Source: an uncultured Sphingomonas sp. (GTDB taxonomy: Bacteria > Pseudomonadota > Alphaproteobacteria > Sphingomonadales > Sphingomonadaceae). From it: 64,000 nt of DNA. The DNA lies in assembly GCF_913062585.1 (NCBI RefSeq), contig NZ_CAJXWX010000021.1:1-64000 (forward strand). Direction: 5' to 3'. The notes under the pieces are model-generated. The model was not told the DNA's origin. It ran no database searches and saw nothing but the letters and a program-made list of their open reading frames with translations. Position 1 is the first letter of the stretch. Every line of letters begins with the position of its first letter. The translations under genes were made by a program, and so were the position numbers. This document shows positions 1 to 9,219 of this stretch, one piece after another.

Positions 1-1223
1 CCGCCACCCCCTCCCCCGCCCGGCTGAAGGCCGATGTCGAGGCGCTGGTCGGCTTCGGCACGCGCCACACCGCCTCGACCACCACCGATCCCAAGCGCGG
101 CATCGGCGCCGCGCGTGACTGGGCCGCCCGCCAGTTCGAGACGATCGCACAAGGCTGTAACGGCTGTATCAGCGTCGAGCGGATCAACCGCCGCTTCACC
201 GGTCCGCGTGCGCCGAACGGGGTGATGGTCGAGGATGTGCTGGGCATCCAGCGCGGGCGCGATCCGACCCGTGTCGTCATCGTCGGCGCGCATATCGACA
301 GCCGCGTGACCGATGTGATGAATGCCACCGCCGACGCGCCCGGTGCCAATGACGACGCCTCGGGCGTGGCGCTGGTGCTGGAAGCGGCGCGGCAACTGTC
401 CAAACGCCAGTTCGACGCGACCATCATCTATGCGGTCTTTTCCGGCGAGGAACAGGGGCTGTGGGGCTCGACCCTGCTGGCCGACACCGCGAAGGCCCGC
501 AACTGGCGCGTCTCGGCGATGCTGAACAACGACATCGTCGGCAACACGGTCGGCCAGGGCGGCGTGCGCGAGGCCCGCTGGGTCCGCGTCTTTTCCGAAG
601 GCATTCGCGCCTCCGAGGACCTGCCCCAACAGATGCAGCGACGCGGCAATGGCGGCGAGGATGACGGCCCCAGCCGCGCGCTGGCCAAGGCGATCGACGG
701 CATCGCCGACAAGCTGGGCGGGCTCGACGTCTTCGTCGACCGCCGCCCGGATCGCTTCGGACGCGGCGGCGATCACGAACCGTTCCTGAAGCTCGGCTAT
801 CCCGCCATACGCTTCTCGGTCGCGAACGAGGATTGGGATGCGCAGCACCAGGACGTGCGCAAGGAAGGGACGGTCGCTTACGGCGACACCATCGACAAGA
901 TGGACTTTCCCTATCTGGCCAAGGTGACGGCGATCAACATCGCCACCCTCGCCCGCCTGGCCGCCGCGCCGTCCGCGCCCGACAAGGTGACGATCAGCGG
1001 CGCCCTGTCGCGCGATACGCAGGTGGAATGGGCAGTGGTGCCCGGAGCGGTGCGCTACCGCGTCCACTGGCGGCGGAACGATACGGCCGACTGGACCCAG
1101 GCGAAGGACGTGACGGAGACGAAGACGGTCCTGACCCAGGTGCCGGTGGACGATCATTTCGTCGGCGTCTCGGCGATCGCGGCGGATGGTTCGGAGAGCC
1201 TGATCACCTTCGGCGGTCGCTGA
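1..1223 (+). CDS. M28-family zinc metallopeptidase (aminopeptidase), 5' end cut by window
   Basis: The reading frame is open from base 3, so the gene starts upstream of the window; 406 residues are visible. The M28 di-zinc ligands appear in order: the His of GAHIDS, the Asp of GANDDASG, the Glu pair of SGEEQG, the Asp of NNDIVG and the His of GGDHEPF. A beta-rich, fibronectin-III-like tail of about 85 residues follows (from APSAPDKVTISG), as in secreted M28 exopeptidases. The likely role is peptide trimming in the periplasm or outside the cell. No signal peptide can be judged because the start is missing. A strong hairpin follows the stop. The family is confident; the substrate is unknown. 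Confidence 0.9.
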   Translation, partial: ATPSPARLKADVEALVGFGTRHTASTTTDPKRGIGAARDWAARQFETIAQGCNGCISVERINRRFTGPRAPNGVMVEDVLGIQRGRDPTRVVIVGAHIDSRVTDVMNATADAPGANDDASGVALVLEAARQLSKRQFDATIIYAVFSGEEQGLWGSTLLADTAKARNWRVSAMLNNDIVGNTVGQGGVREARWVRVFSEGIRASEDLPQQMQRRGNGGEDDGPSRALAKAIDGIADKLGGLDVFVDRRPDRFGRGGDHEPFLKLGYPAIRFSVANEDWDAQHQDVRKEGTVAYGDTIDKMDFPYLAKVTAINIATLARLAAAPSAPDKVTISGALSRDTQVEWAVVPGAVRYRVHWRRNDTADWTQAKDVTETKTVLTQVPVDDHFVGVSAIAADGSESLITFGGR

Positions 1224-1249
1224 ACCGAGTCCCGCCAGGCACAAGGAAA

Positions 1250-1284
1250 GATGCCGCCCCGAGGGAGTGAGACGGGGCGGCATC
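1250..1284. terminator. Hairpin terminator between convergent genes
   Basis: Perfect 11-bp inverted repeat (GATGCCGCCCC / GGGGCGGCATC) with a 13-nt loop. On the minus strand it is followed by TTTCCTT, so it best serves the convergent minus-strand gene, but it can also stop the peptidase transcript. Confidence 0.65.
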
Positions 1285-1336
1285 CTCATGATCGACCCGG
1301 CGTCTCCTCGGGTCGAATCCCCCCTGGGGGACGGCT

Positions 1337-2323
1337 TTAACGACGAACCAGCTTGCTGTGACCGCGTACGCGGCGGCGACCCGAACGAACCACTTCGGTA
1401 GTCGTGGCAACCGTCGTCGTCGTTATCGGAGCACCTTGTAACACAACTGTCGTCGTCGTGGGAGCAGGATAATAATAACCGCCCTCAAAATAACCGGAAC
1501 TTCCATCGGCCAGCGTGCCGACGGTGGTCGTCGTCGTGACGGTGGTGCCGTCGCGTGTCACGATCCGCCTCCCCATGGCCGGTGGCGGTGGGGGCGGGGC
1601 ATAGGCACCGCGATCGTCATAGCCCGGCTGGCCATAATCGTCATAGCCGGGGGCCATGTGCCGATGCCGATCCTCGGTCCGGTCGATGGCATAGCCCGCC
1701 GCCGCCCCAACGCCCGCGCCGATCAGCGTTCCGCCCAGGCGATTGCCGCGTCCAGCGATCAGATTGCCCGCGACGCCGCCCGCCACCGCGCCGATCGCCG
1801 CACCGCCCAGACCGTCGTCGCGCCGAACCGGCGGCGGCACGTAGGGCCCGCCCGCATAGCCGGACGGCCCAGCCCCGTCCCAGTCCACGCTATAGACGCT
1901 GTCATAGACCGTACCGCGCGGGTCGATCAGGACCGCGTCGTCATAATAACGCGACCAGCGATAGCCGACGGGCGGCCGCGGCAACGTATAGACCGCCCAA
2001 TCCTCGACCCCGAAACGCCGGTCGTTCCAGTAAGAAGGCATGACCATGCCGCGCACCGGACGGCGATAGGCGCGCCAGCCGCCCGGCGCATTCCCCCCGC
2101 CCCACCAGCGGCCGCCGACCCGACTGCCCCAGCGCTGGGGCCCGGCGGGCGTCTGGCCGCCCGTGCCGATCCCGAGGGTGCTGGTCGTCGTCACCACGGG
2201 CGCGGACGGCGGCGGCGCTTCATCGAAATGGGGACGCGGATAGCGCGCGCCTGCCTGGCCGAACGCGGGGGCGCTCGACATCAGGGCCAGGGTCAGGACG
2301 GTCAGCTGCGACGGGCTTCGCAT
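1337..2323 (-). CDS. Secreted RcnB-like protein with glycine-zipper segment
   Basis: 328 residues with a clear Sec signal peptide (basic start, hydrophobic core, cleavage near AFGQA). The centre has an RcnB-type pattern (PSYWNDRRFGVEDW, then GYRWSRYYDDAVLID). Next comes a Gly/Ala-rich stretch (GAAIGAVAGGVAGNLIAG, then GAGVGAAAGYAID) typical of glycine-zipper 2TM domains that insert in or coat the outer membrane. The C-terminus is rich in Thr/Val runs and tyrosines and ends in a basic segment. RcnB proteins are linked to nickel/cobalt homeostasis, but in sphingomonads this fold is common and unassigned. Function here is unknown; envelope location is well supported. Confidence 0.75.
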   Translation of the reverse strand: MRSPSQLTVLTLALMSSAPAFGQAGARYPRPHFDEAPPPSAPVVTTTSTLGIGTGGQTPAGPQRWGSRVGGRWWGGGNAPGGWRAYRRPVRGMVMPSYWNDRRFGVEDWAVYTLPRPPVGYRWSRYYDDAVLIDPRGTVYDSVYSVDWDGAGPSGYAGGPYVPPPVRRDDGLGGAAIGAVAGGVAGNLIAGRGNRLGGTLIGAGVGAAAGYAIDRTEDRHRHMAPGYDDYGQPGYDDRGAYAPPPPPPAMGRRIVTRDGTTVTTTTTVGTLADGSSGYFEGGYYYPAPTTTTVVLQGAPITTTTVATTTEVVRSGRRRVRGHSKLVRR

Positions 2324-2443
2324 GATGGATCAATATTCCCCTGTATCAAGGCTGTTGCGCTTCCCCAAACGCCGCAACCGGAACAAGGTTTGATACCAGC
2401 GCGCCACCCCGACCGATAGCGCCGTGGCCCGTCCCGAATCGGG

Positions 2444-2947
2444 TCAGCCGGATCGGTCGCCCATGGCGGCCAGACGGGGGGCGAGCAGCGTCATCAGCGC
2501 CTCGCATCCCGCCTGATCCTCCTCGTCGAAGCGACCGGGTTCCGGGCTGTCGAGGTCGAGGACCCCAAGGACGATGCCGTCATGGAGGATGGGCACGACC
2601 AGTTCGGAACGGCTGGCGGCATCACACGCGATATGGCCCGGAAAGGCATGGACGTCGGCGACGCGCTGGGTCCGCGCCTCAGCGACCGCTGCGCCGCAAA
2701 CCCCCTTGCCCACCGGAATGCGGATGCACGCGGCCTTGCCCTGAAACGGCCCGAGCACCAGCTCGCCGCCCACCATGCGGTAGAAGCCCGACCAGTTGAG
2801 ATCGGGCAGATATTGCCAGATCAGCGCGGCGGCATTGGCCATGTTGGCGACCGCATCCTGCTCGCCCGCCGTCAGCGCGTCGAGCGCGGCGTGGAGGTCG
2901 CGGTATAGCTCCGCCTTCGATCCGGCGGTGATGTCGAACTCGTACAT
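2444..2947 (-). CDS. msrC: Free methionine-(R)-sulfoxide reductase (GAF domain)
   Basis: 167 residues from the ATG at 2947; the frame is open further upstream but that part lacks family similarity and would run into dgoK. It is a single GAF domain with the three family cysteines in AACIRI, KGVCG and HIACD, and the SELVVPI / GVLDLDSPEPGRFDEED core typical of fRMsr (E. coli YebR, 165 residues). The enzyme reduces free Met-R-sulfoxide in the cytosol with thioredoxin. It is divergent from the galactose operon, with no obvious functional link. The ribosome site is weak. Confidence 0.85.
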   Translation of the reverse strand: MYEFDITAGSKAELYRDLHAALDALTAGEQDAVANMANAAALIWQYLPDLNWSGFYRMVGGELVLGPFQGKAACIRIPVGKGVCGAAVAEARTQRVADVHAFPGHIACDAASRSELVVPILHDGIVLGVLDLDSPEPGRFDEEDQAGCEALMTLLAPRLAAMGDRSG

Positions 2948-3077
2948 AGGCCGTGATGTAGGCCAGTGCATGGCCCGCGTCATCCCCTTCGCTGCTTGGA
3001 CGCCCACCGGGTTCCGGCCCAACGCCCGCGCTTGCGCCGCCCCTTTTATTGTCCTACAAATCGGCCGAATAAAAGCC

Positions 3078-3085
3078 AGGAGAGG
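3078..3085 (+). promoter_or_regulatory. Ribosome binding site that favours the GTG start of dgoK
   Basis: AGGAGAGG lies just ahead of GTG 3088 (AGGAG spacing 5 nt). The in-frame ATG at 3112 has no comparable site, although family members often begin at that point (PAYIAIDWG). Confidence 0.5.
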
Positions 3086-3087
3086 CC

Positions 3088-3987
3088 GTGCCCGCCGTGC
3101 CATCAGATGTGATGCCCGCTTATATCGCGATCGACTGGGGCACCACCAATCGCCGAATCTATGTCCTCGCGGATGACGGCACCATGCTCGCCACGGTACG
3201 CGACGATCGTGGCGTGCTGGCGATGGCGGCGGACGAGTATCCCAATGAGATCGCGGCGATCCGGGTGCGGTTCGGCAATCTGCCGATCATCGCGGCGGGC
3301 ATGGTTGGCTCGACGCGTGGCTGGCGAGAGGCCGCCTATGTTCCTGCCCCCGCCGATATTGCGGCCCTGGCTCGCGCCGCCATGCGGATCGCCGAATGGG
3401 ATGTCACCATCGTGCCCGGCGTCTCGCTGCTGACCGACACCCGTGCCGATGTGATGCGTGGCGAAGAGGTGCAGGTCCTGGGTGCGATCGCCGCCGGCCT
3501 CGCCCCCGCCGATGCGCTGTTCGCACAGCCCGGCACGCATAACAAATGGGTGTATGTCGCCGGCAGCCGGATCACCGACTTCGCCACCACCATGACCGGC
3601 GAGCTGTTCGCGCTGGTCAAGGGGCATGGCATCCTGGCCGGGATGCTCGACGGCCCGGTTGCGGATGGCCCCGCCTTTCGCGATGGCCTGTCGCGCGGCA
3701 GCGGCGCGTGCGACCTGGCGGCGGCGCTGTTCGGGGTTCGCGCCTCGGTCCTGCTCGGCCGGATCGCGGCTGAGGATGCCGCCGCCTATGCCAGCGGGCT
3801 GCTGATCGGCAGCGACATCGGCGCGGTGCCCGACCTGGCGGGCGGCACCGTCCACCTGCTGTCGAGCGGCCTGCTCGCCGACCTCTACACCATCGGGATC
3901 GAGGAACGCGGCGGCACCGTCGTCGCCCTCGACAGCCATGCCGGTTTCCTCGCCGGACTTCACACCATTCGGGAGCATTTGTCATGA
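3088..3987 (+). CDS. dgoK: 2-dehydro-3-deoxygalactonokinase
   Basis: 299 residues, the normal family length. The N-terminal AIDWGTTNRR motif is the ATP-binding hallmark of DgoK in the actin-like sugar kinase fold; a central PGTHNKWV and TTMTGELFALV segment are also DgoK-specific. It phosphorylates 2-keto-3-deoxy-D-galactonate at C6, the fourth step of the De Ley-Doudoroff route. GTG start chosen for the adjacent AGGAG; ATG 3112 is the alternative. Its stop overlaps the start of the aldolase gene (ATGA), so the two are translationally coupled. It is first in a three-gene operon with the aldolase and galactose dehydrogenase. Confidence 0.93.
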   Translation: MPAVPSDVMPAYIAIDWGTTNRRIYVLADDGTMLATVRDDRGVLAMAADEYPNEIAAIRVRFGNLPIIAAGMVGSTRGWREAAYVPAPADIAALARAAMRIAEWDVTIVPGVSLLTDTRADVMRGEEVQVLGAIAAGLAPADALFAQPGTHNKWVYVAGSRITDFATTMTGELFALVKGHGILAGMLDGPVADGPAFRDGLSRGSGACDLAAALFGVRASVLLGRIAAEDAAAYASGLLIGSDIGAVPDLAGGTVHLLSSGLLADLYTIGIEERGGTVVALDSHAGFLAGLHTIREHLS

Positions 3988-4613
3988 CCGACCCCGCCGC
4001 ACGGTTCGCCGCCGCCTTCGCCGCCTGTCCGATGGTCGCCATCCTGCGCGGCCTGACGCCGGACGAGGCGATCCCGGTCGCCGATGCGCTGGTGGACGCA
4101 GGCTTCACCCTGATCGAGGTGCCGCTAAACTCGCCCTCCCCGTATGACAGCATCGCGGCGATCGCGGCGCATGTCGGGGACAAGGCGATCGTCGGCGCAG
4201 GGACCGTCCTGACCACCGAACAGGTCGACCGGGTGAAGGCAGCGGGCGGTACGCTGATCGTCTCGCCCAACACCGATGTCGAGGTCATTGCGCACAGCGT
4301 GGCGCAGGGCCTGATCTCTCTGCCCGGCTATTTCACGCCGTCCGAAGCCTTCGCCGCGCTGAAGGCGGGCGCACATGGCCTGAAGCTGTTTCCGGCGGAG
4401 GGCGCCTCGCCGACCTTCCTCAAGGCGCAGCGCGCGGTCCTGCCGCGCGACGTCGCGGTGCTGGCGGTCGGCGGCATCACCCCCGACAACATGGCCGAAT
4501 GGCGCGCGCACGGCGCGGACGGCTTTGGTCTGGGCTCCAACCTCTATCGCGCGGGCAAGCCGGCGGCGGATGTCGCCGTGTCGGCGCGCGCCTATGTCGA
4601 AAAGGCACGCTGA
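3984..4613 (+). CDS. dgoA: 2-dehydro-3-deoxy-6-phosphogalactonate aldolase
   Basis: 209 residues, a class I KDPG/KDPGal aldolase barrel. Recognisable pieces are MVAILRGLTPDEA near the N-terminus, the catalytic Glu in TLIEVPLNSP, VGAGTVLT, SPNTD, and the Schiff-base lysine in HGLKLFPAE. The LNSPSP and HGLKLFPAE variants resemble the galactonate rather than the gluconate branch, in line with its dgoK partner. It splits 2-dehydro-3-deoxy-6-phosphogalactonate to pyruvate and glyceraldehyde-3-phosphate. The 4-nt overlap with dgoK makes the start certain. Confidence 0.92.
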   Translation: MTDPAARFAAAFAACPMVAILRGLTPDEAIPVADALVDAGFTLIEVPLNSPSPYDSIAAIAAHVGDKAIVGAGTVLTTEQVDRVKAAGGTLIVSPNTDVEVIAHSVAQGLISLPGYFTPSEAFAALKAGAHGLKLFPAEGASPTFLKAQRAVLPRDVAVLAVGGITPDNMAEWRAHGADGFGLGSNLYRAGKPAADVAVSARAYVEKAR

Positions 4614-4618
4614 CACCG

Positions 4619-5560
4619 ATGACCGACACGATCTGCCTCGCGCTGGTCGGCATGGGCAAGATCGCCCATGACCAGCATGTCCCCGCCATTGCAGGGAACC
4701 CGGCCTTTCAACTGGTCGCGACCGTCAGCCGCTCGCCCAACGGCGTCGAGGGCGTGCCGCATTTCCACGACATCGCCGAACTCGCCCAGAGCGACGTAAA
4801 GGTCGATGCGGTGGCGCTCTGCACCCCGCCGCAGGTCCGCCACGCGATCGCCGCCGCCGCGCTGGCCAATAACTGGCACGTCTTCCTCGAAAAGCCGCCG
4901 GGCGCGACGCTGGCCGAGGTGGCGGTGCTCGAGGAGTTGGCGGCTGAGGCGAACGTGACCCTGTTCGCCAGCTGGCATTCGCGTTACGCGCTGGGCGTCG
5001 AGCCTGCGCGTGAATGGCTGTCGAGCCGCCAGGCCCTATCGGCGGCGATCACCTGGCGCGAGGATGTGCGCCAATGGCATCCGGGCCAGGCCTGGATCTG
5101 GGAAGCGGGCGGCTTCGGCGTGTTCGATCCCGGCATCAACGCGCTGTCGATCGCGACGCATATCCTGCCCGAGCCGTTCTTCATCGAGCGCGCTACCCTA
5201 GACTTCCCCGCCAATCGCGACGCGCCGATCGCCGCCGAGGTGGCGTTCCGCACCACCGAGGGCACGCCGGTGACGCTCGACCTCGACTGGCGGCAGGAAG
5301 GGCATCAGAGCTGGGACATCGTCGTCGAGACGAGCGAGGGCACGTTGAAGCTTGCCGAGGGCGGTGCGGTGCTGACCCTGCCCGACGGCTCGACCCCGCA
5401 TCACGAGGAAGGGCTGCACGGCGAATATCCGGGGCTGTATGCGCGCTTCGCCGAATTGGTGCAGGGCGGGCGTTCGGACGTCGACATCGCCCCGCTGCGC
5501 CACGTCGCCGACGCCTTCATGCGTGGCAAGCGGCGCGAGGTGGAAGACTTCGTGGAATAA
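4619..5560 (+). CDS. gal: D-galactose 1-dehydrogenase (Gfo/Idh/MocA family)
   Basis: 313 residues from ATG 4619, five bases after the aldolase stop. An N-terminal Rossmann fold has ALVGMGKIAHDQHVPAI, followed by the EKPPGATLAE signature of the family, a C-terminal alpha/beta domain with ITWREDVRQWHPGQ, and GVFDPGINALSIATHILP. These fit the Pseudomonas galactose dehydrogenase group. It would oxidise galactose to galactono-lactone with NAD(P), giving the first step of the pathway whose last two steps are encoded just upstream. Galactonolactonase and galactonate dehydratase are not in the window. L-arabinose dehydrogenase activity is a possible alternative because these enzymes overlap in substrate. 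Confidence 0.85.
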   Translation: MTDTICLALVGMGKIAHDQHVPAIAGNPAFQLVATVSRSPNGVEGVPHFHDIAELAQSDVKVDAVALCTPPQVRHAIAAAALANNWHVFLEKPPGATLAEVAVLEELAAEANVTLFASWHSRYALGVEPAREWLSSRQALSAAITWREDVRQWHPGQAWIWEAGGFGVFDPGINALSIATHILPEPFFIERATLDFPANRDAPIAAEVAFRTTEGTPVTLDLDWRQEGHQSWDIVVETSEGTLKLAEGGAVLTLPDGSTPHHEEGLHGEYPGLYARFAELVQGGRSDVDIAPLRHVADAFMRGKRREVEDFVE

Positions 5561-5591
5561 GACCCGACGCGGACAGTCGGAGGCGTGACAC

Positions 5592-5629
5592 AAAAAAGGC
5601 CGACTGCCCCACCGGGCGGTCGGCCTTTT
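5592..5629. terminator. Bidirectional intrinsic terminator
   Basis: GGCCGAC...GTCGGCC stem extended by GCCC/GGGC, with an A-run on the 5' side and TTTT on the 3' side. It works in both directions between the convergent galactose operon and the TonB receptor gene. Confidence 0.8.
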
Positions 5630-5673
5630 CCATAGGGACAAAGGCGGGATGCCGAAGCACCCCGCCTCCGTCA

Positions 5674-8600
5674 TCAGAAGTTGATCGTCGTCCCGACCGA
5701 GATCTGGCGACCCAGTGCATCGTAACGCTGCGGCGCGGTGTTCGCGCGCGACAGGGCCACGGTGTACGAGTTCGGGATGATCGGCGGGTTCTTGTCGAGC
5801 AGGTTGTTCGCGATGATGCGGAATGCGAACCGCCGCGCGATATTCCAGGTCAGCGCCAGGTCGAAATAGCTCTGCGGCGCGATCCGGGCATAGGTGTTGC
5901 GGAAATTGGCGGCGGTGCCGCCGATATCCGCATTGCCCGAATTATAGGCCGTGGTGAGCGAACTATTGTAGCGCCAGTTGAACGAGGCGTTGAACGTGTT
6001 GTCCGCCGTCGTCCAGGTGCTGCGCAGGCCGTGCGACCATTTCGGGATCAACTGACCGCAGGCAATGCCGTTCGAGAAATAGCCCGCGCAGTTATACTGG
6101 CTGCGCAACGGCGAGTCCTGAGCGCCCGCCAGCGTGGTGAGCGAGCCGTTGAAGTTCCAGTCCAGACGACCAGCACCTCCCAGACCCAGTGTATACTGGC
6201 CCTGGAAATCCCAGCCCGAAGAGATCGACCGATAATAATTGGTCGTGCCTTGGAGGATGAATCCGGCTGAGGGCCGGCCTGTGAGGGGATTGGCCAGCGA
6301 CCCCGTCGTCGGATCGCGCACGATACCACGGCAGAAATAGGGATCGCCATTCGACGCCAGGCAGCCGTTCAGGAAGTAATCGGCAAGGTTGGTGCCGATC
6401 GAGTTGAGTATCCGAATGCGGTAGTGATCGACCGAGAACACCAGACCACGAACAAAGCTCGGCTTCACAACCAGGCCATAGGTCAGCGTATAGGCCGTTT
6501 CCGGATCGACCTCGTTTCCACCCGAACGGACGGTGCAGCAGACATTCGTCAGCAGGGATTGGCTTCCATAGAGGTTATCCGCCAGCCCCGTCTTGCGGCA
6601 CAGGTCACGCGACGCCAGCGGAGCCGTTGTCACAGTCCCGTCCGGCAAGGTCCGCTGAACCGGCGCACAGAAATCGCTGAGCGTGGTGTTGCTGGCATAG
6701 CGGATCGTTGTCGCGGAATCGATCTGCGTAACCGTTGGAGCCCGCTGCGCCTTATTATAGGATGCACGGAAGGTGATATCACTCACCGGCGCGTAAATGC
6801 CTTCGATCTTCCACGTCGAGAAGTACTTGGAATTCGCACTGTACTTCGAAACCCGGTAACCGCCATTGGTCTGGAGCAGATGCGCGAACGGCTTGTCCTG
6901 GATCAGCGGCGCCTGAAGTTCGATATTCGATTCCAGAACGTCCTGACGCAGGTTCACCCGCCTGTCGCTATTCTGGCTGAGGTACACGTCGTTCGCAGTC
7001 GAGATGTAACGGTCCTTACGGTACTCCGCCCCCAACGCGATCGCGAGACCATCGCTCGCCCAAGGCGTCTTGATGCCATATTTGCCAAGGTCCCCGGTCA
7101 CCGTGCTGATGACGTCGTACAGGATGCCGATCTGGCCGTTGACGCCGCTCTGGCTGCCCGGGCCGTTGAACAGATAGTTGGTCAGCGCGTCGTTGCCCGA
7201 TCCGGCGCGGAAGGCGTCGAAGGGCACGCAGGCGCTGTCGCCGCCGGTCAGGTTCGATACGCAGGTCGGCGTGCCGTTTACGTTGACGACGTTCAGCGAA
7301 CGGTTGACCCGATCGGGATCCGCATAAGGCGAGCCGCGCCGGTCCTGCTGGTTGCGCGCATAGACACCGCCAATGTCATAGGTCCAGGCGTCGCCCACCT
7401 TGCCGCGCAGGCCGCCCGTCGCGCGGATGCCCTGGTTGATATAGGTGTCGACCAGATAGGGCTGGCCGTCGAAGCGATAGCGGACTTCGATCGGAACCGA
7501 GTTGGTCGCGCCCGATGCGCAACCCAGCGCCCCCGCCTGCCCGGCCGACAGGAACGGATTGTTGCAGTTCACCTGATACGGCGTCGAGCCATAGACGGTG
7601 TAGCTGTAGACGCGCAGCGGGCTGGGGTTGATCGACTTGTCGCGGAACCAGATGGCGTCGCCATAGAGTTCGAATTCCGGCGCGATCTCGAAGCTCAGGA
7701 AACCGCCCGCCGTGTAACGCTCGCCCTGACGCTGGAAAGAAAAGTCGTCATAAGGGTTGGCTGCAACGCCGGGGCGCGGGCCATAGGCCACGAAGCTGCG
7801 CGTGCCATCCGGGTTGTTGACATAGGCCGTGCCGGAATTCGGGCCCGAACGTGGCGAGATATAGCCGGAGGGCGAATAGGTCGACACCGGCGAGCAGGAA
7901 AGCGGTCCATCCTTGCTGGTCTGCGCAAGCGGACACGCCGCGATCGAGCGGTCACCCGTGCGGACCAGTTCCGCGTTGCGGTAGTTGACGAAGCCCGACA
8001 CCTTCAGCCGATCGTCGAACAGCTTCTTGCCCGCGGTCAGCGTGACGTCGGCGCGGCCGCCATCATTGGTCCAGCCGAGCGGCGTGCTGAAGCCGACGCC
8101 CTGCGCGAGCGGGGTGACGATGTTGCTCTTGTTCAGATGGTTGTAGAAATTGTAATTGGCGTCGACCCGGATGCCGTCGAAATCCTTGCGCAGGATGAAG
8201 TTGACGACGCCCGAGACCGCGTCCGAACCATAGACCGACGACGCGCCGCCCGAGAGGATGTCGATGCGTTGGAGCAGTGAAGCGGGGATGATCCCCACAT
8301 CCACCGCATTCATCGTGCCCAGGCGCTTGCCGTCGAGCAGGGTCAACGTCCGCTCGAAACCCAGGCTGCGCAGCTTGATCCGCTGGCGGCCGTCCGAGTC
8401 CTGATAATTCTGCTGGGCGTCGGGTGCGATCTGCGGAAGGCGGTTCAGCACTTCCTCGACGTTCAGCGGCGCCTGCGCCTGGATATCCTGTGCGGTCACC
8501 GAGGTAATCGGCGAGGCCGAGGCGAGGTTCGGACGCACGATACGGGTGCCCGTCACGATCACGTCACCGTTGTTGTCGGACTGCGGCGTGCCGGTGATCG

Positions 8601-8754
8601 CGGCGGTGCGGGTCTGCGCGGCTTTCGCGCTGGACGATGCGTTATCTTCGGCGTCAGTCTGCGCGGTCGCGCCGGACTGCTGCGCCAGTACAGGCGTGGC
8701 GACCAGCGCGCCCGCCGACAAGGCCAACCACGAGATCGGGTGAAGCAACTTCAT
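5674..8754 (-). CDS. TonB-dependent outer-membrane receptor (paralogue 1)
   Basis: 1026 residues. Sec signal peptide (SWLALSAGALVATPVLAQQ), then a low-complexity Ala/Asp/Ser linker, a TonB-box-like VIVTGTRI, a plug domain (NVEEVLNRLPQIAPDA, LLDGKRLG, SGGASSVYGSDAVSGVVNFI) and a long beta barrel ending in the aromatic signal VGTTINF. Sphingomonads use such large receptors for oligosaccharides and other bulky nutrients. It converges on the galactose operon across a shared terminator, and the next gene upstream is a close paralogue, so galactoside uptake is a reasonable inference but unproven. The leader holds a promoter-like motif shared with the paralogue. Confidence 0.9.
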   Translation of the reverse strand: MKLLHPISWLALSAGALVATPVLAQQSGATAQTDAEDNASSSAKAAQTRTAAITGTPQSDNNGDVIVTGTRIVRPNLASASPITSVTAQDIQAQAPLNVEEVLNRLPQIAPDAQQNYQDSDGRQRIKLRSLGFERTLTLLDGKRLGTMNAVDVGIIPASLLQRIDILSGGASSVYGSDAVSGVVNFILRKDFDGIRVDANYNFYNHLNKSNIVTPLAQGVGFSTPLGWTNDGGRADVTLTAGKKLFDDRLKVSGFVNYRNAELVRTGDRSIAACPLAQTSKDGPLSCSPVSTYSPSGYISPRSGPNSGTAYVNNPDGTRSFVAYGPRPGVAANPYDDFSFQRQGERYTAGGFLSFEIAPEFELYGDAIWFRDKSINPSPLRVYSYTVYGSTPYQVNCNNPFLSAGQAGALGCASGATNSVPIEVRYRFDGQPYLVDTYINQGIRATGGLRGKVGDAWTYDIGGVYARNQQDRRGSPYADPDRVNRSLNVVNVNGTPTCVSNLTGGDSACVPFDAFRAGSGNDALTNYLFNGPGSQSGVNGQIGILYDVISTVTGDLGKYGIKTPWASDGLAIALGAEYRKDRYISTANDVYLSQNSDRRVNLRQDVLESNIELQAPLIQDKPFAHLLQTNGGYRVSKYSANSKYFSTWKIEGIYAPVSDITFRASYNKAQRAPTVTQIDSATTIRYASNTTLSDFCAPVQRTLPDGTVTTAPLASRDLCRKTGLADNLYGSQSLLTNVCCTVRSGGNEVDPETAYTLTYGLVVKPSFVRGLVFSVDHYRIRILNSIGTNLADYFLNGCLASNGDPYFCRGIVRDPTTGSLANPLTGRPSAGFILQGTTNYYRSISSGWDFQGQYTLGLGGAGRLDWNFNGSLTTLAGAQDSPLRSQYNCAGYFSNGIACGQLIPKWSHGLRSTWTTADNTFNASFNWRYNSSLTTAYNSGNADIGGTAANFRNTYARIAPQSYFDLALTWNIARRFAFRIIANNLLDKNPPIIPNSYTVALSRANTAPQRYDALGRQISVGTTINF

Positions 8755-8811
8755 TTCATAACCCCCTTTTCAACCGCTGGCGTCGTTGCGCTCAGCGGCG
8801 TGCCGCACAAA

Positions 8812-8836
8812 CAATACAGTTGCAGGGGGCGGTCAA
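8812..8836 (-). promoter_or_regulatory. Promoter-like motif upstream of TonB receptor 1
   Basis: On the minus strand, TTGACC (8831-8836) then 14 bp then TATTGT (8812-8817). The spacer carries CCC and GCAA blocks also found before the second receptor (12366-12392). The gap to the start codon is similar in both (about 50-60 nt). The spacer is short for a sigma-70 promoter, so part of the motif may be an operator. Confidence 0.4.
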
Positions 8837-8904
8837 TATGTCGGGCCATACCGATATAGGATCAATTTCACTTTGGTCCGCGATTGTGACCATGATGCAA
8901 CAAT

Positions 8905-9010
8905 GTCACAAAACGCTAACCCCTTGAAATTAAACGCGCCAATTAGAAAAAAGAATTTGAAGAATATTATATTACTCCCATTTTACATGCACTTAATGAT
9001 TTTTGCGGAA
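8905..9010. other. AT-rich intergenic patch upstream of TonB receptor 1
   Basis: The 465-bp gap 8755-9219 holds the receptor-1 leader, this strikingly AT-rich segment and the receptor-2 terminator, and no convincing gene. The patch includes A-runs and a TATTATATTA-like stretch, in sharp contrast to the surrounding GC-rich coding DNA. A similar but shorter patch precedes receptor 2. Confidence 0.5.
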
Positions 9011-9164
9011 AAGCGCGGCCATGCGCGCTGACGCGCCCGCCCGAATGCCACTTGAAAAGACCATGAGGCTCGGCGCCGAATGGACGTGCCATACCAGTTT
9101 CGAACCTTTCGGCCGATCTGCCAGACCAGAGCGTCCGGCCTCCTGATTGTCACTCACAAAAAAG

Positions 9165-9192
9165 GGGCCGATTCTCATAAGAGAATCGGCCC
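9165..9192 (-). terminator. Intrinsic terminator of TonB receptor 2
   Basis: Perfect 12-bp inverted repeat GGGCCGATTCTC / GAGAATCGGCCC with a 4-nt loop, followed on the minus strand by CTTTTTTG. It lies 27 nt past the receptor stop codon. Confidence 0.88.
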
Positions 9193-9219
9193 GTTCCGAG
9201 GCTTGGGGGAAGGGAGCGA

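Noticed and set aside
6424..8280. 618-codon plus-strand frame across receptor 1
   Set aside because: Same reason: mirror of the receptor coding strand.
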